This document shows positions 25,458 to 37,749 of a stretch of 64,000 nt of DNA, piece after piece. Source of the stretch: Bolinopsis microptera (Eukaryota; Ctenophora; Tentaculata; Lobata; Bolinopsidae); contig NC_087081.1 of the NCBI RefSeq assembly GCF_026151205.1, positions 12,854,340-12,918,339 of the forward strand, written 5' to 3'. The position numbers were made by a program, and so were the translations under genes. Every line of letters begins with the position of its first letter. Position 1 is the first letter of the stretch. The notes under the pieces were generated by a model, which did not search any database, was not told where the DNA came from, and saw nothing but the letters and a program-made list of their open reading frames with translations.

Positions 25458-28400
25458 CTGTACAAGAAACATTATTTGTGAATGACAGAGTTTATTTAAC
25501 ATGCTTTATTCTATATATTTTATTTAATATATTACACTATATTATACATTGAACCGCACAGATTCTTCTTTGGCATTATTATGGCCCTTATTGCTTCATG
25601 GGAGAATAATTACCTGTTAACGGGTGAAAATTGTTTGAGTTAGCTAACAAAAATCTAACTTAATATCTTTATGATGGATCAAGTTAAATATCTTAAAAAC
25701 CTTGAATTCAAATGAACTTCCTCCAATGTGTTCACGAACAACATTTTGTGGAAATAAGTAGTACGTGTAGCAATGTATAAAGTCGAGTAAAAGTTGAGCA
25801 CATTTTAAACACATATCAGTTAAATCAGCAAGCATGATCACAAGCATTACACCGATAAAGTTGTGACGTATATCTCACGAGAGAAGTCACATAAACAAAA
25901 AGACAAAACATTTCCTTGCCGACAATTACACATAACTACAATTACAACTGCAAAGTTAGAAAAATTTATACTACGTTCTGTTGTAAATTTTATACAATTT
26001 TACACAAATATCATTCAATCTGAAAAAAAGAATTGGGTCAAATATCCAGCATTACATTTTATAGGTCAGACTCCAGTTTTAGTAAAATTCACATGACAGA
26101 GCACGTTTTGGAGAACAGGCTTGAGTTTGCTTTTTCATGTTCTATGATAAACGTACTGACACTGATATTGTCTCGTTCTGGCGCAGTTTTTAGATTTCCC
26201 TGGCTTTTTCCTTCGTCAATTTTCGCTAGATTTACTTTCCTCCTTGGTTTTGCCTCAGTTTTAAAATTTAGATTTGTTTTATCGCCAGACCTTTTCCGTA
26301 AAAAGGGTTTCTTCTTGTCCAAAGATTTGTCCACCCCAATTTCTATGTAAGATGGGCTGATCTTACGATTTAGTGAGTCTTTATCATTCTCATCATCATT
26401 CTCCTCGTCGTCGGGCACTTTACAACCAGGTGTTATCACTGCTGTGTGTATTGTAAACTTGCAGCCGGCGGTGATGCGCGCTCCTTGACTGCTTTGGCGC
26501 GAGAGGTCGTGCGTTGCTCCGCAACAGTCCCACGCTTTTACCTAGGGTTGTGACATACCTATGTGATGGTTTTTAATTACATTCCGTGTATCATGGGATA
26601 CTACCATACCACTCCACTTGCTACCACTGTACGAACCATTAAAAAGTTGTACTATTTCGAGGGTTACTAATCTCAAGTGGGCTGATAAGAGACCCTAAAA
26701 AGTTTTAACAAAATGAGAGGCTTCGAATAAATTCCCAACAAAAATTAATCATCTAATACTATCATCACCACGAATTAAAGGAATTTACCGGTCTTCAAAC
26801 TTGTTTACAAAGCTAAAACCCGGGCATTTTAATCGTTATGGCATCACCCTGATCTTGCAATCGATCGCTGACTTATTCAACACAGTTTAGGTAGAACCGT
26901 TGAAATGTTTATACGACGCAGTCACGTCACACCTATAACCAAACAACATATTTTACATTCCACATGCACATTCCACAGTTCACCCCACTCACCTTCATCC
27001 AGCCCCAGTCAATAACGGTAACTTTTCCAGGATGCCACCTACAGGCTCCAACATGGTTCTCGCTCTCCTTGTACTGCTCGCTACACCTGAGTCAGACATT
27101 GGGTGATCAGAGTTCAGCCTGTTTAGCTGTTGTTTACATATTTAATGAATTGATCGGGCTGTTCATAGTCAAATTGTCTTAAAAATGTTCGTGTAGATTT
27201 GACGAGTTACGTTTAAAGTACTACTGGTAGTAAACTTAATACTGATATTTACCTGCGACATTTCACAATCGCGTTAGAAGACCGTCTTGGAGTGGTTGGA
27301 GGAAGTCCGCTTCCTGATCCGCCTGAAAAGGAAGATAAGTAGATTTTGGAGGGATTTGGGAGTTTTACACATGAATATAAAGAGATTTAAAATGATTCGA
27401 TTTAAGTTTTAGAGAGATTGATATAGAGGAACAGCTGTAAAGAAAACAAACCAGATAAGGGAGGTTGAGGTGGTCCCTCTCCAACGTTAGGGAAGAGAGC
27501 ATCTCTCTTTAGTTTAGGAGATGGAGGTTGCTGGAATATTGAATCTGATGGTAACTCCTCGTCTGCAGTGCCAGCATTACTCTGAAATAACTTTACTTTA
27601 GAATTCAGAATTACACCAGGTCCATTCTATCTATATATTTAACGATTCAACAATATGAATACGGTCTTGCCATAAAAAATACAAGTACAATACAAGTACA
27701 ATGACAGATAAAGATAAAAATTGATTACTCAACTTACCGATAGGTTTCCAGGAACCTGAGCTTTACCCCATCTTCTCCTGGATCTTCCTCCAGTGTTGGG
27801 CGTGCTGGGGGAAACTACCCCGAAATTAGCGGACACGTAACCTGCCGACAACATTTCACATTTCACATTTTATATGTCTAATCCAAATTAAATATTTCGC
27901 ATCTTATATTCCATCTCATTTTATGATTTTCCACATTTTACATATTATTATATTTCACCCCAATTTTTCAACTAATTAACGAATAAGTGTTAATTAATTG
28001 TTCATATTATTACCTGACTCCTGACCGCCCGTGCCACCAGCAGCGGTTTTGTTTTTCCTGGGAGTAGTGGCACTTTGCTCCGGTTCCCCTCTTCTACCAG
28101 GGACTGCTGTGTTGGATTTACCTAGCAGCATTATAACCAGTGAGACAATCTTATGAGACAATCAAACTAATTAGCGAACCATTAAATTAACTTATTGACA
28201 ACCAATTTATTACATATGACGCATTGTAGTGTTTAACATACCTAAACCTGGTTTATCCGGAGGCCCCGCTCCTCCCTCTTTAGACGTCCCTATAGTTGTA
28301 AACATATATAATATAAGTTTTAATTGATAATATAATCGTAATATTAGTTCGCAGACTAGAATTAGATGAGTATTAAGACTTCTTAAATGTTAAAAAGTTT

Positions 28401-31400
28401 GCCATTTAGTATGCAAATTGCAACTCCTTAGGACACACATTACACAGTACACACCAAAGGTTACTACTCACAGTCTCCTCGCTCAAGGATAATAAAATAC
28501 TTGAGAATAAGACTAACATTTGTTCACAACTGCAGACTGATTACCCACAAACAATGTGGGACTGTCACGTGATGCGCGGAGCTGATTTATCATCGTCTGC
28601 GCAACGTCCCGCTCCCTGCGCAGTGCCGTCAGCTCTCTTCTGTCCCTGGGAAATGGCATTTATGTCAGATTTCAGATATTTAATGGATAATTTTACATGC
28701 GTAAAAATGTTAGTTCGAAGTTAAACTGTGTCAAGTACTGGAAAATTTCAGTTTAATACATTACACAGTAATTACTTTATTCTGGTTCACTAAATTATGA
28801 TTAATTTATGATTATTTTATTTTGTTACCTCTCTTGTTCAAGTCTGAGTTGGGACACATTCTTGTTGGCAAGGTCATTCTCTCTCTTTAAACGTGCCAGA
28901 GAGGTATTGACCTGTTCACGTTCTCCACGCATTGTCTTCAGCTCCGCAATCAGCTGTAAATAGATACATATTTTAAACTTCTTTTGACTGGTAAATATTC
29001 CAAAAATTCTCACTGACATTGTACCCCAGCTGAAATTATCTAGTATTATATATTGCCACCTGATTTGAAGAATTCAGTCGCCGGAAATTTCTAGATCTAA
29101 CGCCCAGTTTTTCTAGGACGGGATATACTATAACGATAAAGGTATAAAATTTAACATAACATCTTAAACTTTCAAAAATCTGCATTTGTATTTTACCTCT
29201 TGGAGTTGTTTGACAGTTTCGTCCCGTTCACGGCGCGCCTCCTTGCGTTCGCGCTCGGCAGACTGGCACCTGTCTGTCAACATGGATATCTTGTTCTGAA
29301 GCTCTTGGACGTTGTACTCTGCTGGGAATGTTATTGTGTTACACTGTGCACTCACTTTTTTTATTATAGTTCAGCTAGTGAAGCTATCGATATATTTATA
29401 AAATCCTCTGTATATAAATGGCAAATGATGTAATCTGAACTGGGTGAGAACTGAGAAATCACCAAACACGACAATGCAACTTTTTCCATTCTGTCACCAT
29501 ACGTTTTGTAAACAAACAAACTGTGATAATCCATTTGATTAATCAATTAATCAGAACGATTAAATTTCTAACTACTTAGAATTTATAGCTAGACTGATGT
29601 GACCTTCTCCTTGATGACAAGAAGTAAGGATGTTAAAAGCCTCCTTAATGCTGGGTCTGGTGGTTGGCTCGTAACTCAGCAGTTGTCTTAATTAATTAAT
29701 CAGAACGATTAACTTCCTAACTACTTAGAATAATTAACTAGACTGATGTGACCTTCTCCTTGATGACAGGAGGTAAGGATGTTAAAAGCCTCCTTAATGC
29801 TGGGTCTGGTGGTTGGCTCGTAACTCAGCAGTTGTCGAACTATAAACTGGAACTCTTGTGGATAGCTGGTGGGGAGAGAGGGGATCTGTCTGTCATAATA
29901 CTGGATAGGACGGCCGTACCTGCAGGGGAAATAGGTTAAAAATAAAACAAACTTACTGTTGCTTATTTAAAATTAAATAACCCAATAACATTTAACATTT
30001 AATCACCAAATAAAATTTAAAATTGAATGAAGTAATCAATCAGCAAATTAGATTCCCCAAGGCACCTGACTGGGTATTCAGGGAAGGGGTGAACGTTGCG
30101 TATCATCTCGTGGACCATGCAGGCGTACGCCCACTCTGTCTGTCGGAAGTAGCTCACAGTTGCTGCTTCCGCGCTAGGTCCTCCCCTTTGTGCTCTGAGA
30201 AACAGGCGTAGTTTTAGTTATCTAAATATTTTATTGGTTACCGAGGATAAAATGATAGTCTTATTTAGTTTATTTAGTTATTTGGTTGATCAAGTTGAAT
30301 TGGAAGTGTACAATTAATACCTAAGTATTGCTGAATTTTACCCGATTTAAAAAATTCCTCCACTTGTCTCACCTGAAGAATTCGTTGAGAACCTCTGGTG
30401 AGAGATGAGCCGGGTTCCCACCGGGAGGTTCTCCTCTCATTAAAGTCTTCCTCATGGACTCTGTGTCAAACTGCAGCGCGCACCCAAAGTCACAGATGAT
30501 AATGTTATCTGTGTCAGAGAGAAGGATGTTGTCTGGTTTCAGGTCCAGGTGAAGCACACCCTGAAATTTTTGGAGGTTCTCTGAATCTCTACAGGTCTAC
30601 TTCTCTACTTCCTCGATGCGTAATTTTCAAAGGTTGTTTTCTCACATTTGTGAGAAAAACTAAGAACCTTTTTAGAGAAGGTAACAATTAAAATAATAGC
30701 TTAATGTCCCATACTGTGGATTAATTATTGTCTTTCCTTTTTTTCTGATGATCATTCTAAAGCAATCCCTTACGCGGCCTTACGTAGCCACATACCTGTG
30801 ATTTTAAGAAGACAAGTCCATCAGCTAACTGTACACAATACTTCATTCCCGTATTTACAGGTAACGGGGTGGGCAAAGTGGCACGCTTCCCTCCAAAGTT
30901 GTTGTGATGGAAATCCATTATCACGAACTGCGATGAGTACTAAACGATTAAAGTTAGTTTTTTAACTGGGGATAGAAAATGCTTTATAATTATAAGAATT
31001 TTGCTTGATAGAGTGTTCTTCAGGCTCATATTGTGTATTTCCCTTTGTGTCCATTATATACATTATACAACCGATTTGTGAAAGTAAAATGAGGGACTGT
31101 GAAATAAACCAACAGTAATAAATACGATAATCATGTAGATTATTTGAATATTTAACTTGACTGTGATAGGTGAGTGAGGAATTGTGATTTAGAACAGGTG
31201 TAATGTTTTGTTGATTTCGTCCAAGTGGTGGAAACAATCTTGAGTGAGTTGAAATGTGCTGAAACGAACCACAACCTAGACATTCATTATGATACAACTC
31301 ATCTCAATAATTGTTCAGGCATGTCCCAGCATTATATTGCCATGCCATGGCAATCGGCAAAGTGATAGTAAGAACATACAACAATGGAAATAATATTAGA

Positions 31401-32251
31401 TACAGCATTTTATCCCTCTAGAGAGATCATATCAATGTTATAAATGAATCAAATATAACACAATCATAGTCACTATAAACGACATGTGGCTGCACAATGC
31501 ACATTACCTGTGATTGCATGTTAGGAGTTGGATGTTTGCACTGTCTGGCAATGACTTCAGGTACAACATCTACAAACTGGGACCAATATCGTATTATGTG
31601 TGGGTGTGTTCTGAAGTGGAATATATTCATTTATTTATATTAGCCAGCTCAATATCAAACAATAATTTTTACTGTCAGGCATAATTCATTTGCAATTAAT
31701 AATTGTCATATAATAATGAAAGCAAGAAATTGATCCGTGTTTGAAATAACCTTATTCTTGAGAGGATTTCCCATTCATTTTCAAAAGCATCCCGGATATC
31801 TCGTGTGCGCAAAGCGTTATCATTAAACAAAATTTTCACAGCATACAGTTTATTTGAAAAGGGTAATCCTCGGCGAGTGCACCTGAAGTAAATATTTGTA
31901 AATTTAACCAACAATTCTATCATGATTAGAGTAAAAAATCTAAAATTAATTTTTGAATACAGTGCACATGAAAAGTATTAATTAAGGTTACTCATGAACA
32001 GAAAATAGAAACAGCATGGTTAACCATCATAGCTACTGAGAAGCTTGTCTAATTAACTTCCAATTAAACAGAAAATTACAACTAATCTCATCAGTCACTT
32101 ACTTAGCCGAAACAACGACACCATTATCTCCGTTACCAAGTACTCTTTCAAGTGCAAAGTCACCAGCTCGAGCAGCACTCAATATCCGTAGTTCTATGTC
32201 ACGCTTCTCATGTACATCATTTGACTCTCTCAGATTGTTAGCAATAACCAT
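25317..32251 (-). CDS. PINK1-like kinase with coiled coil and CHORD-like C-terminus
   Basis: Exons in transcript order: 32251-32103, 31882-31751, 31610-31508, 30927-30796, 30560-30373, 30194-30066, 29919-29753, 29318-29197, 28953-28829, 28645-28545, 28289-28242, 28121-28014, 27841-27738, 27581-27452, 27322-27253, 27086-26993, then 26541-26089 or 25457-25317. Every junction keeps frame, giving 784 or 680 aa. Residues about 36-330 are a kinase domain: GNGDNG loop, AVKI lysine near 65, HLDLKPDN loop (the HRD Arg is Leu), DFGC, and GGNPAHLSPEV, which resembles PINK1's GGN..APEV. Residues about 335-450 are a charged coiled coil. About 450-600 is Ser/Pro/Gly/Arg-rich linker. About 603-690 is a Cys/His block (ACRWHPG...WMK...WDCC...GC...H) like a CHORD zinc domain. 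PINK1 itself is a mitochondrial quality-control kinase, but no targeting sequence is seen and the extra C-terminal domains differ, so orthology is doubtful. The start ATG has an in-frame stop upstream. Confidence 0.75.
25617..25640. mobile_element. TTAA plus CGGGTGA terminus of the TTAA element family
   Basis: TTAACGGGTGAAAATTG matches the left end of the 1882-2490 element for about 11 bases and lies between the two alternative terminal exons of the kinase gene. I found no matching right end nearby, so it may be a solo or decayed end, or chance. Confidence 0.25.
26089..26541 (-). CDS. Proximal alternative terminal exon with CaaX box
   Basis: This 151-codon last exon follows acceptor CCCTAG in phase 0. 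It begins VKAWDCCGATHD, completes the CHORD-like Cys/His block with GCKFTIH, continues as a charged, Lys/Arg-rich disordered tail, and ends KTCSVM-stop. C-S-V-M fits a CaaX prenylation signal, with Met favouring farnesylation. With the polybasic stretch upstream (KKKPFLRKRSGDK) it predicts membrane anchoring of this isoform. AATAAA signals on the minus strand (near 25504-25525) lie before the distal exon and could terminate this transcript. Confidence 0.7.
   Translation of the reverse strand, partial: VKAWDCCGATHDLSRQSSQGARITAGCKFTIHTAVITPGCKVPDDEENDDENDKDSLNRKISPSYIEIGVDKSLDKKKPFLRKRSGDKTNLNFKTEAKPRRKVNLAKIDEGKSQGNLKTAPERDNISVSTFIIEHEKANSSLFSKTCSVM
29538..29836. repeat. 149-bp tandem duplication covering part of a kinase exon
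   Basis: Positions about 29538-29687 and 29688-29836 are near-identical copies with an offset of 149 bp. The second copy contains the 3' part of the functional exon 29919-29753 (subdomain XI, QLLSYEPTTRPSIKEAFNIL) and its donor. The first copy therefore places an almost intact extra piece of the same exon and donor in the following intron. Several substitutions separate the copies. Whether the extra copy is ever spliced in cannot be told. Confidence 0.85.
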
Positions 32252-32639
32252 TCCACTTATCAAACATCTGAGTTATGTGAATGAGAAATATGATAGTGGG
32301 AGTGATCATTTTCATGTGCATAAAATTCATAATAAAAACACAATAAAATCATAAGTTTTACAGGATTTTAGTGTATTTTCACATATTTACATTTTAAGTT
32401 TCCTGGCCTTCTAACACATGCTGACCTTTGACCGGCAGAAAATTTCCATGAAGACCCCCTGCCCACTTAAATCATTAGGTTCAATTGTGCTATTATAACC
32501 CAGTCTATTGTGGTAGTTGCAGAAAAGAATATTCAAGCTATTTGCAGAAAGAGGATACATTAATAGTTAATAATAGTTAATAATAGTTAATAATAGTTAA
32601 TAGTACTATGTTTACAGTATGCACTGAAGGGGTATCCTA

Positions 32640-32850
32640 GGAAGTTTCTAGAACTTTTAACAGGTACCCCTCCTCATTTAACCCTCAATTAAGTTTCCTA
32701 TCATTCGACTGAGTCGACCGAGGAGATCACATAGATCCAATACAATGGACCCTTAGCTACTCCCTAGACTTTGTGACACTGGGGTTCAAACCCTGAACCT
32801 TCTGTGCAGAAGGTAGAATATGTGAACCTGAAGTAAGGTAGAGTAAAGTA
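32640..32850. mobile_element. SINE copy related to the one at 46008-46428
   Basis: CTCATTTAACCCTCA, CATTCGACTGAGTCGACCG, and the later block ACACTGGGGTTCAAACCC match the order of motifs in the better SINE copy at 46200-46360. The copy ends near 32840 in AAGGTAGAGTAAAGTAAA, like the TAAAG tail of the family. A short 9-bp array (TAATAGTTA, about four copies, 32562-32600) lies just upstream. Confidence 0.5.
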
Positions 32851-32945
32851 AAAATTACGACACCACATCATCACACATGTCTACAAAATATCATCGCACT
32901 ATGTGAAAAAATATATAATACATGTTTCCCCACCAACATCAATTT
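32838..32945. repeat. Dispersed repeat shared with the interior of the 1882-2490 element
   Basis: About 105 bp (AAAGTAAA, then CACATGTCTACAAAATATCATC, CACTATGTGAAAAA and TTTCCCCACCAACAT) matches 2035-2140 at roughly 85-90 percent by eye. This copy lacks the second arm of the hairpin. It shows the element family is present in at least two decayed forms in the window. Confidence 0.7.
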
Positions 32946-33169
32946 TTTATCAAATACTCAAAAAATTTATCAATTAAATTATCCTATTTTAAAATGTTAC
33001 CAAACTTCACAGTGGAATAAAGATTTATAAAACGCTTCTTTGCCACATAAGGATGAAACCAGAGATAATCGTTATGTTTATCTTCATTACTGACATAACT
33101 GGCTCCCTCAAATTTTACTAAAACTTCATTTGAAACATTCCAAAAAAAAGCAATCATTTGTATTTTGTA

Positions 33170-33640
33170 ATATTTTAAGTAATCACGTCTTTTTTAAATC
33201 CTTCTAATTTACCCACCTCATCAATTAAACTGGTAAACCGCCTATGGACACTCTCCAAAACAATCCCCAAACCTCCATGAGCTGCAGGTGGATTCCACAA
33301 TTGGACACAATACTCAAAATGAGGTCTTATTAAAGCTTTATATATTATAGTAATCATAACAACTTTTTCTCTAATAACTAAATTCCTTACAATCCAACAA
33401 ATCATGCAATTTGCCTTATAGAGATACATGCTTTGATATGTTCATTCCAAAGCAGGGAGCTATGGGTAATAACCCGCAAATCTTTTTCATTTGCAGATAC
33501 TTCAAGTTTTACACCTTTTACCTTATAATTTAAATTAGGATTGTTTTAAAAATTAATATGCACTACTTTGCACTTGGCAGGATTAAATTGTTAAAGCCAA
33601 ATCACAAATACTTTCCCAAACTTCTAATTCTTCGATAACT
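33170..33640 (-). pseudogene. CR1/L2-like LINE reverse transcriptase C-terminal remnant
   Basis: The minus strand reads NPAKCKVVHINF, then YKVKGVKLEVSANEKDLRV, then after a frameshift IIYKALIRPHFEYCVQLWNP and a following VHRRFTSLI segment. This order (KCxVmHf, EKDLGV, yKaLvRPhLEYcvqvW, vqRraTklI) is the standard end of CR1/Jockey-type LINE reverse transcriptases. Stops and a frameshift make it non-functional. The remaining DNA from 32950 to 33170 is AT-rich without a gene. Confidence 0.75.
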
Positions 33641-33777
33641 TTGGCAACACACTTCAGTAACTATGCCTTATATTATTATTACTACAATTAGCTCCATTTT
33701 CTAGCTGTTATGTTCTGAATTAAGTTTATAATATACGAATAACCTTTCTTTTGAGTAAGTTCCACAACAATATAGTT

Positions 33778-33864
33778 GTAGGTTTATAACCTACCAGGAC
33801 GCGCGCCGAGTTGGACTCGTCGACGGTCCTGTATATGGAACAGATATTTTACGAGTATCACCCG
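33778..33864. mobile_element. End of a TTAA-family element
   Basis: The sequence runs GTAGGTTTATAACCTACCAG, GACGCGCGCCGAGTTGGACT, and ends ACGAGTATCACCCG followed by TTAA at 33865-33868. The same block with small changes is at 35448-35540 and 37150-37242, and in inverse at 1882-1947 and near 34170-34207. Confidence 0.6.
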
Positions 33865-34169
33865 TTAACAATATAGCTCCTTGGTACTCATATCACAAGG
33901 ACACATCAATCTAAGAAATATATTATAAGACAAAGTTCTATAGTTTGGATGCTTACTTTGACTAATATGATTGGGAAGGGTTGACATCGTCAATTAACAC
34001 AATCTCCTTGTCATACGTTGTATGACCCGCCGCGTACGAGTGTGCGGCTCCCCTGTATCGTAAGCATGATAGTGAAACGACCGTGGGGGTCACGACGTGA
34101 TACAACAATTTCCAACGTGCCTACTCAGCAATATTATTATTATTATTATATGGCTTAGGGGTTGTTTTT

Positions 34170-37100
34170 GATTTTAACTCGGCGCGCGTTCTGGTAGGTT
34201 GTAAACCTACAACAAAATTTTTGTACCATATTGTTTTCTAAAGACTGTGAGAATTTTCACAGTACCAAGTTTGTTATACCTTTTTAGAATGATCAGTGAG
34301 TTTTGCCTAGGTGCCATATTTGATTGTGCGCGGCTTTTGGAGCAAAAGTAGGTGTAAAAGTCGCGTAATTTGACGAAATTCGTTGATTTTTGTTGTATTA
34401 TTCTGTCATATCTTCGGTTTCTTAAATCATAAATGAGATCATTCTGAAAATTTGTAAACACCTTCCAATAACAAATAAGGCTTCTACAACTGTCCGAAAA
34501 ATTTGGTGGATATCAAAGTTGATGTAGTGTGTAGCCTGATGAAAATGAGGCAAAATACGCTGCTTTTAGCTGTAACACAATGTTTGATGGTTGGCGGATA
34601 TACTTTAAATTTGTCGGACAGCTTCTAATTTGTAAGTCTATGAGTAAGCTGACGCTGACCAATTTTTGTTAAAATTGGATCATGAAGGGAAGGTTACTTA
34701 ATTCGTTTTTGTTCCAAGAATTTTGTACTGGCCGAAATTAGCGCTAAAAAACCATCCTACAGTCGGCACGCGCGGCTCACTGTCGATGGCGCACTACCTA
34801 GAGTGCGCACTACTTTAATTCACGATGTCAATCCTTTGCAGCTTGGCGAGGCCTAGTCTAGTCACAAAAGGGGCTAAGTGCAAAGAAACTGTTGCTAACT
34901 GCCATGCTCACTGCTGCTCACTGCTAATCACTGCTGCTCAGTGCTCACTGCTACTTGTAGGTTTGGAGCAGCAGTGAGTAGCAGTGAGCAGCAGTGAGCA
35001 GCAGTGAGCATGGCAGTTTTTTTTAAAATTAAATACTTTTCAAATTTTACAGAGTACAGCAATAGATGAATATAAAATAGAATCGTTCAAAATATCGCCC
35101 CCATCTGTAAAATATGATGGGCACCCAAATGCCAAACACGGTAAACACATAGTGAACTATGTCCGCAGTAACTTGGACCCATAAACGGCCCAGTAGTGCA
35201 TACATCGCGCTACAACCTAGAATTATAAAACATAATTTATCTCACGTCGCCTTTAAGACATCGTGACTTTCATTACTTATATCGCGTCCGGCGTCATTTC
35301 ATTCAGTATCGGAGCGAAAGCCACGATACAGCTGCGCACTGATTTTTCACGTCGACGCGAGCTCAGCCAACGATATGAGTCAACTAGCTTGACACACGCA
35401 CACATTGTATACCCTTTTTCATTACTAAATCAACTCCGATATCCTTGTAGGTTTAAGTTTACAACCTACCAGGACGCGCGCCGAGATGGACTTGTCGACG
35501 GTCCTAATATATGGAACAAATGTTTTACGAGTATCACCCGTTAACGATATCCACAAAGTTTTTTCCAAGTTTCTAAAGTCTAATTGGATCAAGGTCGTGA
35601 CTGAATAAGATTAGGTCGGTCGTGACTTTAAGTTGTGACTTTAGGTCGTAACTTGCTCTATCCAGAGCCCTTGCGCTTGCAGTAGCGCGCGCCCGCCTCA
35701 CGGCGGTAAAAATGGCTCTAGACATGAACCCACCCAACGATTTTGGCACCACTCTACAGTGGTGCCAAAATTACCCGCGCTTTTGTCCTCATATGCGACG
35801 TGTGTAGCCTTTCAGACATTGATTGCGTGAACGAGGTGTCGACCATGCCCAAACCTAATTGATCATTGATTGGGTCTGAGGTCACGTGATTATTATATGA
35901 GCCTATGAGGTCACGTGACTATGACGTCACCAGACCTTGTCCTCCGTTTCCCAGACATGCGCTACATAGACGCTGTTGTCAGCACTGCGCACGTGCGCAC
36001 GAACCTTCCCATCGGGGTTCGTGGATAGGTGCTTTTCTTGACTTGTGAAACGAGCGCGCCCGAAGTGGCGCGAAAGCACATGGTTAGGTGAAGGTCGTAA
36101 CTTTAGGTCGTGCCCAGAAAACCTTACCGCCTGAGGTGATCATTTTTCAACAGCACGTTTGTCCTCGCGCGTGACGTCAAGTTCGCTTTTTGCACGCTTG
36201 ATTGAGCCTAGTATATAGTAGTAGGGGGCCGTGCACGGTAAAATAAACTTCCAATCATACTTAACTACCGAGCCTAATTTAGTTTTGAGAGATTGGCTTT
36301 GATTAAAAGGTCTAAAAATGACAAAATATGTATAAATTCGTTGATAACTCAAATTCTGACCATCGAAATTGCTCAAACTAATATATATTAGGTAGGTATT
36401 GCGCCATCGACAGTGAGCCGCGCGTGCCGACTACTAGGATGGTTTTTAGCGCTTATTTCGGCCAGCAAAATTTTCTCCAAACAAATAGATCATAGATATT
36501 GAGTATCCTTCCCAACCTCCGATTGCAACAAAAATTGTTACCTGGGGAACTCCGGCTATCATGTTCATAAACGAATAGAGATTAGGTTCACATAGCCATG
36601 TGTATACGCGTACTGCGTGACGCGCTTGTTTCACAAGTTGAATATATATCTTTTGCCGCCTACGGCGGTCGCGCGCTACTGCAAGCGAGAGGGCTCTGGT
36701 TAGAGCAAGAGATTAGGCGGAATGACAGGCTGAGCGCGGCCCAGTAACAAAAATTGGTAAGCTTACTCATAGACTTAAGACTTACACATTACAAAAAAAG
36801 TGTCCGAAAAATTTAAAGCATATCCAACCATCAAACATTATGTTACGGCTAAAAGCAACGTATTTTGCCCCATTTTGATCACTATATCAACTCCGATATC
36901 CACCAAATTTTTCGGACAGTTGTGAAAGCCCTATTAGAAGGTCGTCGCCAATTTTCAGAATGATCTCATTCAAAGAACCGAAGATATATCCAAATAATAC
37001 GACAAAAATCAACGAATTTGGTCAAATTACGCAACTTTTACAACTAATTTTGCTCCAAAAGCCGCGCACCATCAAATATGGCACCTAGTTGAAACTCACT

Positions 37101-37242
37101 GATCATCCCAAAAAATATGACAAATTTGGTACTGTGAAAATCCTCACAGTCTCTATTGTAGGTTTACAACCTACCAGGACGCGCGCCGAGTTGGACTCGT
37201 CGACGCGGTCCTGGAACAAACATTTTACAAGCTTATCACCCG
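34170..37242. mobile_element. 3-kb foldback structure with about 650-850 bp inverted arms
   Basis: The left arm (about 34170-34810) and right arm (about 36385-37200) are inverted copies at roughly 80 percent identity by eye. Examples are GTGCCATATTTGAT, CGCGGCTTTTGGAGCAAAA, TTTGATGGTTGG, and CTGGCCGAAATTAGCGCTAA. The right end finishes CACCCG-TTAA (37242), identical to the family terminus. A third, direct copy of part of the arm is at 37425-37500. Inside, 35640-35720 is inverted at 36650-36725 (CGCGCGC...GCCGCC), and another family end lies at 35448-35540. No transposase is encoded. It looks like nested or recombined passenger elements of the TTAA family. No host gene is seen between 32252 and 38712. 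Confidence 0.55.
34899..35016. repeat. Hairpin of CACTGCTGCT / AGCAGCAGTG repeats
   Basis: GCCATGCTCACTGCTGCTCA and further CTGCTCACTGCTA units (34899-34960) are answered by AGCAGTGAGCAGCAGTGAGC units ending CATGGC (about 34970-35016). The arms are made of a 10-bp unit, so pairing can slide. A smaller perfect hairpin (TTTTGGCACCACT, loop CTAC) is at 35742-35771. Confidence 0.8.
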
Positions 37243-37749
37243 TTAAACTTAAAGTCTCTAAAAAATAATGGTACAAAAATTTTGAAAATCCGAGCAAGTT
37301 TATTTTTATCGTGCACCCCCTAATTTAAGTTCAGTAGAACATAAGTGTTTACGTACGCTGACAAAATTTCAACAAAATTGTTATATGGGAAGTATTATAA
37401 CTTTTTGAATGTTTACGAAATAATGTGCTGGCCGAAATAAAAGCTAAAAAACCATTCAATGGTCAGCGCGCGCCTCTTACGGTCGATCGCGATGGCGCAC
37501 TTGGACTGCCTACTAGTACTACTAGTAGTCATGTCGACCACATTAATTTGCAAAGTTAAAAAGCTGCGATCTTTTATTTGGCACAAAATAATATTTTTCG
37601 GTTTAATTCTGAATCTAGGTTGTCCCAAATTTTGCTCCTGGGGAACTAACTTGAGATTTACGAGACGAAAATATTGTTGAAAACCGGAAGGTTCTCTTTA
37701 TTTTACTTTTGGAGATATACCCCACTACCCCAGCCGATAGGGTTTGCTG

